Of a stretch of 64,000 bases of DNA, positions 10,556-19,904 are shown in pieces (position 1 is the stretch's first letter; each line of letters opens with the position of its first letter). Source of the stretch: Sepiola atlantica (taxonomy: Eukaryota > Mollusca > Cephalopoda > Sepiida > Sepiolidae); NCBI GenBank assembly GCA_963556195.1, contig OY744531.1:101985642-102049641 (forward strand), read 5' to 3'. The notes under the pieces are model-generated. The model was given only the letters and a program-made list of their open reading frames with translations. It did no database searches and was not told the DNA's origin. The translations under genes and the position numbers were made by a program.

Positions 10556-11435
10556 TAGTTTGATTGTTACCTCGTGTATCTTTTACAATAGCCCTCACAC
10601 GAAAACGCTGAAAAAAACAAATATACAACAAATAAAAGTTACTGTAGCCGATAAAACTGGATTTCCAACATACCTGTGACATTTATTAATGATTATAATC
10701 TGTTAAAAATGCTGTTTTTTATAAATCGATATTTTTATCACATGCAGACCAGAAGAATGAAATGGCGGCGTCTTCTCTACATTTTTGCAGCCTCGTTTGC
10801 GTTTAATTTTTTTTTTACTGGGACTCATATTCAAAGCGCAATTTTTCATTTTTCAACCAAGCAAAAGAACAAAACAAAACTACATTTTAAGCAAAAGGAA
10901 TAAAATCATTTTCTTTACATGTAATTGTGCTTTTATTTACATATTATTTTCATTCGTCACACCGTAATGTTTTTTTTCCTGTTTCTTTTATAAAAATTCA
11001 TGTAGATGTTTAAATTTCTTTGTTGTTTCTTTAAAAAATCCCTAACCCTAACTCCAGCCCTAACCCTAATGATCGTTAAAACGTTCGTTTCATAAAATTA
11101 AATTTCAAAAATGCAAACCAAAAAAAACGCCGTTTTGATTATGAGTCCCGGTAAAAAAAAACAACAACGAGACCTCGAAGCGAGGCTAGCAAAACAAGAC
11201 CGGTGACGCCATGTTTGTCATTAAAAATCCGTGTCCAGAAAAAAAAATCATATCTAATAAAAACCCATTTATCCTACGTAAAAATACAAACAAATGGAAT
11301 AGCTAACTAGGAAAATCTCCAGTCTCGACGTACGTTGAGTTTATTTGTTGCATATTCATTTTTTTGACCACGTTCTACAACTTTTTTAAAACCCGATCGC
11401 GAGTTTTAGGGCTATTGTAAAAGATACCCAAATAC
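10556..11435. mobile_element. Fold-back element next to NDUFAF5
   Basis: TATCTTTTACAATAGCCCT at about 10,578 is mirrored by AGGGCTATTGTAAAAGATA at about 11,408. Inside, TTTTTTTACTGGGACTCATA at about 10,810 is mirrored by TTATGAGTCCCGGTAAAAAA at about 11,138. The nested symmetrical arrangement fits one element of about 880 bp with imperfect arms. It contains short CCCTAACCCTAA text at about 11,040-11,068. No transposase seen. Confidence 0.6.
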
Positions 11436-11483
11436 GTTGTTATTCAACCCTAAAACCATTTTTTTTTTAAACTTTAGAGTACG

Positions 11484-12545
11484 TCATCGCTTTGTGTCAT
11501 TTCCTTTGTCGTTTTTACTTTTGCGATCTTGCGTTAACTGATCGAGTTTATGTAAGTCTTTTAACGAAACCGTAGCTGACCCACGTTCGGCCGGTTTCGG
11601 CTGTGAGGGGTCAGGTTTCCAGCCAATAAAGTAGAGGATTTGAAATGTCGCCGGGACGCCAGGCCCGCCATCCTCATCATTGTTACCATACATCTCTTTG
11701 TAGATCGAAGCTGCGGCTATCATGGAATCCCGGTGTAGAAAACCCTTTCGACTCCAGGCACAGTTGCTCTCTCCCATTCCTTGGAGATCAAACATAAGCT
11801 CGAACGCCGATGGGTAGTTGACAATAATTTCGTCAAAGTCGATAGTGAGCAAAGTAAACCCGGATTGGTTAAGTAATCCCCCTAAATCCCTTACGTCCGT
11901 GTAGGGGGAAATATGGGGAGCGAACCCGCCTTCTCTTTCTGTTTCTGCGAGCTGTAAAGATACACGAAGTTCGAAGAGGGTGTCCGAGCCGAACACGCAC
12001 CCGATAAAACACCCATCTCGTTTTAAGGAATCGAAGATCTGTTTAAAAGTACCCGGAAGGTTGTTAACCCAATGCAAGGACAAACTACTGACTACTAAAT
12101 CAAAACTGTTTTCTTTAAAGGGTAGAAACTCCTCATCGACCAGCAGTTTATGGGTAGGGACGTCGAGTGAAACGGAACTTTGTCGCAAAACATTTTCAGA
12201 AAGGTCACATTGGTAGAGTACTTCTACCATATCTTTATAGATCCCTTTTGACAAATGTCCGTATCCGCAGCCAAGATCCAATGCCGTTTTAAAATCTCTC
12301 TTCACGTCGCAAATTCGGTCAGACATTCGAAAACCAACTTCTTCTTTTAGATATTCGTAGACGTGACGTTCAGGGTCCATCGCCCTACGATCGCGTTGTC
12401 GTCTTTTCGCTTGTCTATCGAATACGTTCATGGTTGTCTGTTGAGGAGCATAGTTCCTTTTTATAGGTTTCCATAATAAGGGCGCCTGCACAAGTCGATA
12501 TAATCCACCTCGAGAAAAGCATCTGAGCAAGAATGTAGGACCCAT
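11484..12545 (-). CDS. NDUFAF5: NDUFAF5, mitochondrial complex I assembly factor (arginine hydroxylase), single exon
   Basis: A complete 353-residue protein, close to the usual length of animal NDUFAF5 (about 345). The N-terminus ([20 protein letters not shown]) is arginine-rich and lacks acidic residues, as expected of a mitochondrial targeting peptide. The methyltransferase-like fold follows: SAM-binding motif [12 protein letters not shown] near residues 88-98, then [33 protein letters not shown] and [15 protein letters not shown], then [15 protein letters not shown] and a terminal [11 protein letters not shown] block, all diagnostic of the family. NDUFAF5 hydroxylates an arginine of NDUFS7 during early complex I assembly in the matrix. 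The start has a GCC context before ATGG and an in-frame TAG 45 nt upstream (12588-12590). No intron interrupts the frame, unlike the multi-exon vertebrate gene. An A10 run (minus strand) starts about 14 nt after the TGA. Identification is very secure; native gene versus functional retrocopy is open. Confidence 0.96.
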   Translation of the reverse strand: MGPTFLLRCFSRGGLYRLVQAPLLWKPIKRNYAPQQTTMNVFDRQAKRRQRDRRAMDPERHVYEYLKEEVGFRMSDRICDVKRDFKTALDLGCGYGHLSKGIYKDMVEVLYQCDLSENVLRQSSVSLDVPTHKLLVDEEFLPFKENSFDLVVSSLSLHWVNNLPGTFKQIFDSLKRDGCFIGCVFGSDTLFELRVSLQLAETEREGGFAPHISPYTDVRDLGGLLNQSGFTLLTIDFDEIIVNYPSAFELMFDLQGMGESNCAWSRKGFLHRDSMIAAASIYKEMYGNNDEDGGPGVPATFQILYFIGWKPDPSQPKPAERGSATVSLKDLHKLDQLTQDRKSKNDKGNDTKR

Positions 12546-12744
12546 GGCCTTGCTAAAAGCGCAAAATTTGAAGAACCTTTCAGTGTCCTACGGGAGCCAT
12601 TGTAGGACAACGTGTTTTGGAAAAAATATTAGAGTTATCTCCCCTACAATTTTTTTTACTTAGTAATAGATGGCGCTTAATCAAGGGAAATGATTCGAAA
12701 AGTGAAGTAATACGATTTATGTCCCCTTCAAAAAAGACGTTTCT
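12546..12744. other. 5' flank of NDUFAF5
   Basis: About 200 bp upstream of the start codon. It carries a hairpin (TCCTACGGGAGCCATTGTAGGA-like, 12,578-12,605) and an AGTTATCTCCCC motif at 12,633. The promoter should lie here, but no TATA box or initiator can be singled out. Confidence 0.4.
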
Positions 12745-12749
12745 ACACC

Positions 12750-12860
12750 GGTTCTGTTCGCGTTAGATTATCGAAGTTAAGCAACGTTGAGCCTGGTCAG
12801 TACTAGATGGGTGACCATTTGGGAACATTAGGCGTTGTATATGGGAGGACGGTGACCACT
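12750..12860 (+). pseudogene. 5S rRNA-derived sequence (pseudogene or 5S-headed SINE)
   Basis: AGTTAAGCAACGTTGAGCCT, GTCAGTACTAGATGGGTGAC and TTTGGGAACATTAGGCGTTG follow the order of 5S rRNA from the box A region through the intermediate element and box C to the 3' end. The first part is corrupted (TTCGCGTTAGATTATCGAAG), and the terminal stem cannot form. The core AAGTTAAGCAACGTTGAG is of the molluscan type. Downstream text is shared with 7.6 kb, favouring a 5S-derived SINE over a simple pseudogene. Confidence 0.75.
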
Positions 12861-12964
12861 CACTGCAAACACAGATTGCAGGCGGACAACCGCAAAATAA
12901 AGATTGTCCTCTTATATAATGTAGGGGCGAGCAGTGAAAGTATTAAAAAAAAAAATTAAAAAAA

Positions 12965-13160
12965 GAGGTATTATGCCAGCTCACCCAACAAGAAAAATCA
13001 GATTCTACCTTTTTTTTAGCGATTATATGTAAACAGCCTGAGAAACCTGGCGATAAAAAACAAACAAAAAAAAATATTTTCGCATATGAATTTAACGTAA
13101 AATGATCACCCACTACCCGACTAGATAGCGTTTTAAGGACTTGTAACCATTTTTTGTTTT
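12965..13160 (+). repeat. Dispersed repeat with an inverted partner at 17.1-17.35 kb
   Basis: CAGATTCTACCTTTTTTTTA, TTATATGTAAACA and AGATAGCGTTTTAAGGACTT match in order the reverse complement of 17,095-17,350. The copies face each other about 4 kb apart. Confidence 0.65.
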
Positions 13161-13555
13161 ATTTAAATCGTCGCCATTTTATAAATTTCTCGGAAATCAA
13201 TTGTGTGTATGTTGGGGGATTTTATTTTGTGTATTGCCACCTGGACTTAAGGTGAGTGGTGGGGTTAAGGGAAGAAATGTCATCATTTCTTTTTACGTTT
13301 TTCAGGCTGTTTATCCCTTATTCCTAGATCACCAACTTTGCACTTGAACATTTCTTGAAAATCGTCCTTTGCCATTTCCTAGAAATTACCCTTTGACATT
13401 ATTTTTTCTTTCTTTTACTAATGAGTCGCCACCACAAGCCACTCAAGGATAAGAGTTAATCAGATGTAACGATTGTTAATTGAAAGATGAATAATATAAT
13501 GAGAGGATTGAAAATAATGGAATGAACTAAGTTTGATTAATTATGGGGAAGGGTT
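13161..13555. other. Intergenic stretch, nothing recognised
   Basis: No gene, RNA or clear repeat seen. Confidence 0.5.
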
Positions 13556-13559
13556 TATG

Positions 13560-13700
13560 ACACAAGTATTTGTTTACATTGGATTTGAAGACGACCATGT
13601 TGTAATCTGCAGGGAAGCAGTCCCCTGGTAACGTGTTCCACCGATGGAAACTCTGTTCATGGAAATTTCACCTGACGCTAGGCATACTTAGAAAGAAGTG
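13560..13700 (-). mobile_element. LINE C-terminal fragment (related family)
   Basis: Minus-strand frame: FHRWNTLPGDCFPADYNMVV followed by FKSNVNKYL. This is a diverged version of the LINE family 1 block [27 protein letters not shown]. It is very short and 5'-truncated. Confidence 0.65.
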
Positions 13701-14160
13701 AAAGTTATTTTCAGTTGTGGTAAAAGACGAGTTTATACAGTGAATTGGTGGGTGTTAGGGTGAGGGTTTGGGTTCGTATGAATGTCTCCTCTTCGCTCCT
13801 CACTTTCGGCAGGTTGTGTCCATTACACGTTTGATTTTGAAGAGTCAATATTTAAGTTCTGGCCCACTCACAGTTTAAACTGGCTTAGACAATCTCTCTG
13901 TTTTCATGGTTTCATTTCGCTCATCTATCTCCGTATATACGTCCGATTCTGGGTCGAGGGCTTATTTCGCATTGCTCATTGTATTGGCGACTTTGCGGAT
14001 TCGTAGTGCCAGGACGTGGTGGTATCGTCTTCTTTTTAGTTTGCTCATCAGCTGCTTCGGTGTCTGCAATTTCACAATGTGAGCGACACCAGGTTAAAGC
14101 AATTCGGCACCCGCATTGGCTGAGAGAAAATAGGGCCTCTAAGATGTTTATGACAAGAAT
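13701..14160. other. Intergenic stretch, nothing recognised
   Basis: Short open frames here show no family resemblance. GTGGGTGTTAGGGTGAGGG at 13,749 is weakly telomere-like. Confidence 0.45.
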
Positions 14161-14164
14161 CTGT

Positions 14165-14310
14165 TGACATTGGATTTGAAGACAACCATGTTGTAATCTA
14201 CAGGGAAGCAGTCCTATGGCAATGTGCATCGCAGACGTTGTGAAGAAACTCTGTCCATAGAAATTCTATCTGATGCTCGGCACACGGAAGAAGAAAAGAA
14301 TTTTTTTTTT
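14165..14310 (-). mobile_element. Second copy of the diverged LINE C-terminal fragment
   Basis: It shares GGATTTGAAGACAACCATGT, TGTAATCTACAGGGAAGCAG and CTCTGTCCATAGAAATT with 13,575-13,680 in the same orientation. The translated CFPVDYNMVVFKSNVNRF block is again the LINE C-terminus. Confidence 0.65.
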
Positions 14311-14328
14311 CCGAAGTGGTAGAAAAAC

Positions 14329-15010
14329 CTTCACAGGTAACATGAATTGGAACAAATACATTGAAGACATTGCCAAGGCTGCTGCAAAGAAGGTTGGCTC
14401 CCTCTATCGTGCTAGTAAACTCCTCACACCTGACATTATCCTGTATCTCTACAAAGCCACCATCCGCCCATGCATTGAGTATTGTTGTCACTTCTGGGAT
14501 GGTGCATCATCTACTACTCTCTCCCTCCTTGACAAGATCCAAAAAAAAGAGTCGCCAACCTAATAGGTCCCTCACTGTCAACCAAGCTCCAGTCCCTGTC
14601 CTATCGCCGCAATGTAGCATCCTTGTGTTTGTTTTACAAACACTTCAATAGATTATGCTCCGATGAATTGGCTACTCTGGTGCCCCCTCGACGTAAATTC
14701 ACTAGATTAACTCGACAATCAACTAAATCTCATTCATTCACTGTGGAGGTCCCCAAATGCCGGAGAGCCTTCTACTCAGATAGCTTCTTTCCTCGTACTG
14801 CTGGCCTCTGGAACTCCCTTCCTGCCCCCTGTTTCCCCGACAGTACTGACATGCAGAAATTTAAAACTAATGTAAACAGACATCTCGCTGCGCAGATCCC
14901 AATTTAGGTTGATCCCCCCTCCCCCCCAATCTTCTCCCCTTTTCTTTTTTCTCAGTAGCCCCTTACGTATACAGTGGCGGCCTGCCTTGTTTGGGATGAA
15001 CTATGTTAAA
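14329..15010 (+). mobile_element. LINE family 1 3' end with complete tail
   Basis: Two frames separated by a frameshift around 14,550 cover MNWNKYIEDIAKAAAKKVGS, LLTPDIILYLYKATIRPCIE, YCCHFWDGASS (the 'YC..W.GA' motif after the RT core) and then PRRKFTRLTRQSTKSHSFTV...LWNSLPAPCFPDSTDMQKF. The 3' untranslated region ends with GTTTGGGATGAACTATGTT and an A run at about 15,004-15,017. It is the most complete copy of this tail in the window but is 5'-truncated and broken. Confidence 0.9.
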
Positions 15011-15215
15011 AAAAAAACCCAAAAAACGAGTTCTTGCTGTGAATATTTTACAAGTAGAAACCAAAGATTGGAGCTCAGTCGAGCATCTTCCATGGACATC
15101 GAGCAGAGAAAGATTAGCAACCTTCTCCCCTTTTCTTTTTTCTCAGTAGCCCCTTACATCTACAGTGGCGGCCTGCCTTGTTTGGGGTGAACTATGTTAA
15201 AAAAAACGAAAAAAA
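15011..15215 (+). mobile_element. Second LINE 3' tail in tandem
   Basis: From about 15,122 the 3' untranslated text (CCTTCTCCCCTTTTCTTTTT, CAGTAGCCCCTTACATCTAC, TTTGGGGTGAACTATGTT, A run) is repeated directly after the first tail, separated by about 105 bp of unrelated DNA. It could be a second severely truncated insertion or a product of 3' readthrough. Confidence 0.7.
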
Positions 15216-15239
15216 AACGAGGAAGGAACTGTGGAGAAC

Positions 15240-16225
15240 AGAAGAGATCATTCACCTACTAGATTGTGAAGTCGGTTTTGAACTTTGTCGAGGCAATAAA
15301 TTATGAGTCCGGTACTTTCTGGAGTGGTAGAATGATCCAACCATTTTTCTGACAGCTACAGACTTGATGTAAGTCTTCCAGTTTAGATCTGGAATGAAAG
15401 TCAGTCCCCGGAGCTTATCAAAACAAGGGGCTTCTTCAAGGGGATAGCCATTCATTTCGACTGGGACAAAACAAGGATCCAAAGTCGGTGTTGGAAGGAG
15501 AGGAGCTTGGTTTTAGAGATGTTAAAAGTAACAAGCCACTTTAGTTGAGAACCGATTTTAGGTTTGTGGTTTAAATCGAGAAAAAATCAGAATGATAAAC
15601 TTACTTAGAAGAGTAATACGTCTGGCCGAATCTGACTGAAATAGAAATGTTACATAAGCAAAAAGGGATCACCATTCTTCCTCGAAATAAATAATTTCTC
15701 CACAACTAAAAAGATATGAAGTTTTATTCACAGGAACAAAATAAAGATAGTACAGTGGGCTGATTCATGTCGGTTAGACAAAATAATATCCTGGAGTTCC
15801 TCGAATTGTCTACTGTCTGTCTAGGTAGCGAGCGCAGGATATACGTCTTGTCTGTTTGAGAGATAAACTGGAACTGAAGATTCATATGTTTGGCTTTCGC
15901 ACCAAAACGATTCATCGCGTATGAATTTAGTTACATGCAGAAGTGCCATACGCCCACGCGGTGAAGAGGCGATGATTACATAATCATCAGGTTGAATTAC
16001 AGTTTCACTGCCAGTCACGTAGACCGAAACAAACTAGTTCGTTCAATGCGACTGCTACACCACTCTCCCCTCATTTCACCATGTGTTCCAGATCAGAAGA
16101 AAGGGAATCAGTGAGAACTTGATCACCAGTGCTCTTCAATGTGTTGCCATAAACTATTATGTCGTCTGCGTAGATGTCAACAAATAATCTCAGAATGTAA
16201 TTTGGAAGTTCATTAATGAAGATCA
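15240..16225 (-). mobile_element. 5'-truncated LINE with YADD motif, interrupted by a dispersed repeat
   Basis: At the 16,080-16,225 end the minus strand encodes FLIFINELPNYILRLFVDIY followed by ADDIIVYGNTLKSTGDQ: the conserved RT palm motif containing YADD. At the other end (15,482-15,252) it encodes NGYPLEEAPCFDKLRGLTFI, PDLNWKTYIKSV and GSFYHSRKYRTHNLL, the segment after the RT core. Between them (about 15,600-16,040) lies a repeat shared with 22.43-22.85 kb. The truncated 5' end abuts the telomere-like tract at 16,230. Confidence 0.75.
15600..16040 (+). repeat. Dispersed repeat, inverted partner at 22.43-22.86 kb
   Basis: TACGTCTGGCCGAATCTGAC, TGAAATAGAAATGTTA, AAATAAATAATTTCTCCACA and GCGATGATTACATAATCATC match in order the reverse complement of the 22.4-22.86 kb segment (GTCGGATTCGGCCAGACGTA etc.). 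Probably an insertion within the LINE. Confidence 0.7.
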
Positions 16226-16229
16226 GGAA

Positions 16230-16932
16230 ACGGGTTATGGTTTAAGGTTAGGGTAGGTTTTGGGTTAGGGTTATGGTTTAGGGTTAGAGTTTAGGGTTAG
16301 AGTTAGGGTTATAGTTTAGGGTTAGGGTAGGTTTTGGGTTAGGGTTATGGGTTAGAGTTTTGGGTTAGGGTTACAGTTATGGGTTAGGGTTATGGTTTAT
16401 GGTTAGGGTTAGAGTTATGGTTTTGGGTCAGGGTTAGAGTTATGGTTTAGGGTTATGGTTTAGGGTTATGGTTTAGGGTTAGGGTAGGTTTTGGGTTAGG
16501 GTTTTGGGTTAGGGTTACAGTTATGGTTTAGGGTTAGAGTTATGGGTTAGGGTTATGGTTTAGGGTTACAGTTATGGGTTAGGGTTATGGTTTTGGGTTA
16601 TGGTTTAGGGTTAGAGGTTAGGGTTAGGGTTTTGAGTTAGGATTACAGTTATGGGTTAGGGTTAGAGTTATGGGTTATGGTTTAGGGTTATGGTTTAGGG
16701 TTATGGTTATGGTTTAGGGTAGTGTTAGAGTTATGGTTTAGGGTAGTGTTAGAGTTATGGTTTAGGGTTATGGTTTAGGGTAGTGTTAGAGTTATGGTTT
16801 AGGGTAGTGTTAGAGTTATGGTTTAGGGTTATGGTTTAGGGTAGTGTTAGAGTTATGGTTTAGGGTAGTGTTAGAGTTATGGTTTAGGGTTATGGTTTAG
16901 GGTAGGCTTAGAGTTATGGTTTAGGGTTAGGA
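16230..16932 (+). repeat. Degenerate telomere-like tract, about 700 bp
   Basis: Built from GGGTTA, GGTTTA, GGTTAT and GGTTAGAG variants of TTAGGG. It becomes a regular higher-order repeat towards the 3' side, where GTTAGAGTTATGGTTTAGGG with TAGT spacers recurs from about 16,725. The G-rich strand is the + strand throughout. Confidence 0.92.
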
Positions 16933-17094
16933 TACCGGCATTGATATACTATGTGCTTCATATTTCTGCCCATCAACAACTACTTTTATCGACTTAGCAG
17001 AAAGAAAGGATTCGATGGTTGTGAAGACATGTTAAGTTTTTCAATATAAAAAATGCCTCCTCCAGAAAAAATACACATTCACAAAATTTACACT

Positions 17095-17350
17095 CCTTAA
17101 AAATAAATGGTTATATGTCCTTAAAACGCTATCCGGTTATGAAGTGGGTTTTCATTACGGCCCGGTGATTCAAAAATTGGTGATCATTTTAACTTAAATT
17201 TATATGCGAAACTGATCCCTCAGCCTAAATACTAAAATAATGGGGGGGGGGGTATTAATTTTTACCACCAAATTTTTCAGTATGTTTACATGTAATCGCC
17301 TAAAAAGTAGAATCTCATTTTTATTTTGGGATGAATTAGCATACGGTGTA
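17095..17350 (-). repeat. Inverted partner of the repeat at 12.97-13.16 kb
   Basis: Contains ATGTCCTTAAAACGCTATCC, TGTTTACATGTAATCGCCTA and AAAAGTAGAATCTCATTTT, the complements of landmarks in the partner, plus a G10 run at 17,242. Confidence 0.65.
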
Positions 17351-17384
17351 AGGGTACAAATTTATAAAAAAATAAATACTTCTA

Positions 17385-18765
17385 ATTAAAAAAAAAAAAA
17401 AACCCAGAAAAATCAGAGAATTATCCGATGTTGATGAAATTTTCAGTATTTATTAATTAATAAATGAATATTAATATAAAGTATTATTTTATAGAATTTT
17501 TCTTTAGATCTCTTCAATTATGTCTTACTATACCTATAGTCGAAGCTCAGTGACCACCTTGACAAAGAGATTACACCTTGAAGGTGCAAATGAAAAGAAC
17601 ATTCAAGTCAGCCAGTATTTAATGCTCTTGTATAACCATGCCGGCCACAACAACCGTCTACCCTTAATGTTTGTGCCGTGGGGTTTCTTCTCCTTCATCT
17701 TCTTGTACTGACGGTGTTGTCGCCTATATTTCCTGTCGAGACAAGTAATTGTCCACTGGTAGTCATCTACTCACCAGTTCGTCTATTTTGGCCAAGATCA
17801 AAGTGTAGTATCTGTTCCGATGGATACTGCACCCCATAGACTGGTATCGTCTTGGCCTTCGGGGCTTGATTCCGCCGGTCTATGGGTTTGTCCTGTGCAG
17901 TTCTAGGAGGTCCACCCTCCCAGGCTTTGTCTCCCCTCTTTGGGGAGGAGTAAGTTTATTGCTTACTTACTGAGGCGCCCCTACCGGGGAATGCCGACGG
18001 GACTGCCCAGGCAATTTTTAATGGCCAGAGTGCTCACCTTCTCGGGCGCTGGCTTTTCAAGTCCCACTTTCCCGACCTGACCGTGGGTCACATCTTACCT
18101 TGTGGGAGTAAGATAAAACTGGCCTTGTGCCTAACCTCCTGGGGAGGAGGTAAATAAATACTCACCAGTTCGTCTCATCGTCTGCTGGAACCGATCTGCT
18201 TCATCTTTTCAAACAACTCTGACTCGGCTCACTCCCTGGGTCTACCCCAAACTACTCTGTCCAATCTGCTCATCTCCTCAATATATCTACGTTCGACTGG
18301 AAATCCTAGATGTCCGATCTTTCTCTCGGTCACTCTCAGCTGGTCACCAGAACTGGCTACATCCGTTTTTATTCTTAGCTTATCACTATCCGACCGCTCA
18401 GAATGACTAACAATCAAACTATCAGAGCGCGATCTCGTTTAGGGAGTTCAATAGATTTGCCGGCCCCTTCAGTGTCGCCTACTTATCTTACTTCTTCATA
18501 ATTTTCCCGATTGTGAACTATTTCCTAACTTAACATTTTCCGCGTTCTTGTCTGTGGGGGAGGGGGCAGTCCATAGTCTCACACTCTCCAGACATTTAAT
18601 TTTTTTTTTTTGCCATTTAAATTTCCAATTTTTAGTATCATTTTATATCAAGAACTGACTTAAAAATAATTTTTTAATAAAATAAATACTTTATATTAAC
18701 ATTTAATTATAAATGTTGAAAATTTTATTAGGATCAGATAATTCTCTGATTTTTTTATGGATGTT
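17385..18765. mobile_element. Long inverted-arm unit containing a family A SINE
   Basis: AAAAATCAGAGAATTATCCG at about 17,407 and TATTAATATAAAGTATTATT at about 17,470 are mirrored by AATACTTTATATTAACATTT at about 18,686 and CAGATAATTCTCTGATTTTT at about 18,736. Arms are about 100 bp and imperfect. The centre holds the SINE at 17.77-18.18 kb and unrecognised DNA. Confidence 0.55.
17768..18175 (+). mobile_element. U2-headed SINE, family A, full length with 17-bp target duplication
   Basis: The duplication TACTCACCAGTTCGTCT lies at 17,768-17,784 and 18,159-18,175. The 374-bp element begins ATTTTGGCCAAGATCAAAGT, GTAGTATCTGTTCCGATGG (U2-like head), continues through CCCATAGACTGGTATCGTCT and GGAGGTCCACCCTCCCAGGC, and ends GGTAAATAAA directly before the second TACTCA. 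It is the best preserved copy and defines both boundaries. Confidence 0.93.
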
Positions 18766-18930
18766 TTTCAATCAGGGGTAAAATTCATCTTTAGGTCAAT
18801 TTCGCTTTCATTGCACGTCCCTAAAATGTCGTCAAGATGAGGAGCATGCGGTTACAGTGTACAACGTCCATGTATAGATAAGAAGAAAAAAAATCAATGA
18901 ACATAAATTGATACCTTTCATGTTCAGTTC
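18766..18930. other. Spacer, nothing recognised
   Basis: Short unassigned stretch between the inverted-arm unit and the next SINE fragment. Confidence 0.4.
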
Positions 18931-18934
18931 TTGC

Positions 18935-19135
18935 TCAGGAGACCATCTTCCCAGGCTTTAGAGAAGAGGGGATAGGTTTCTTTCCTATCGCCTGAGGCGT
19001 CCTCACCGAGGAATGCCGACGAGTTTTAACATGGTTATTTTAATATCCATCTAGAGTTCCACCTTTGGGGGGGCAAGAGCTAGACTTGCAACTTTAAACA
19101 CGACCCTGTGTCGCATTGTGCATTCGTAGAGATAT
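18935..19135 (+). mobile_element. Diverged U2-SINE family A body fragment
   Basis: TCTTCCCAGGCTTTAGAGAA, CGCCTGAGGCGTCCTCACCG and AGGAATGCCGACGAG follow the order of the family A body; the U2 head is absent. Confidence 0.65.
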
Positions 19136-19900
19136 GAGTAAATGTTAAGAATGTAAATTATTCTTTTAGAATTAAGGTAACCACTGCTTATACAGCTAAA
19201 AAGAAAACATTGCGTATACAACGGTTGTTATTTTCCAATATTCTTTGAAAATTATTTCAGGTATTTATTGACAATAGCACAAAACAAAACGAAACCTAAT
19301 CTTAAACAAACATGACTATTAGGTCATATATCGTATTATTAGTATTTTAATCATGAATAGTCGATTACAGAGTTATCTTCTCTTGTCAAGTAGTCATCAA
19401 AATCGCTCCTTAATCCTTACTATTCAAAAATTGGAAAATCTGAAAAAAAACAAAACTTTTTTACTTTTCAATCAAAGTTTGCATAATAATTAATTATGCT
19501 TGCACATCATAAAATTATGTTCAATCATAGTCGGAAATAGTAGTTAAGGTAGGCTCAAGTTTATCCTTGCATATACAGTTACTGTATACGCAGTCAATTC
19601 TCATCATTTTTTTAAGTAAGACAAGGGGAAAACTAATTTGTTAATCTATTATTATTATTCTGTGGGGAGTTAGAGATGCGATGCGAACAAACGTCAAAAG
19701 TCACTGGCTTGTATAGTTACCTTCCTTCTTTTTCCGTTCGTTTAGCGATAATTTCCTTTTCACCGTCCAAGAAAGTAAGAATTTCACATATAGGTGTGAA
19801 CCTCAGAATTTTCAACAAACCAAAATGATTCCCGATTATTTGAAAAGATTCCTTTAGCGAGCCAGTGTGGAAATTAAAATCAAAATAAAAGAGAGAATGA
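19136..19900. other. AT-rich intergenic stretch, nothing recognised
   Basis: No gene or repeat boundary that I can support. Confidence 0.5.
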
Positions 19901-19904
19901 AAAA

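Noticed and set aside
12750..12860. Functional 5S rRNA gene
   Set aside because: The 5' third is corrupted and the terminal stem cannot pair; no T-run terminator directly follows.
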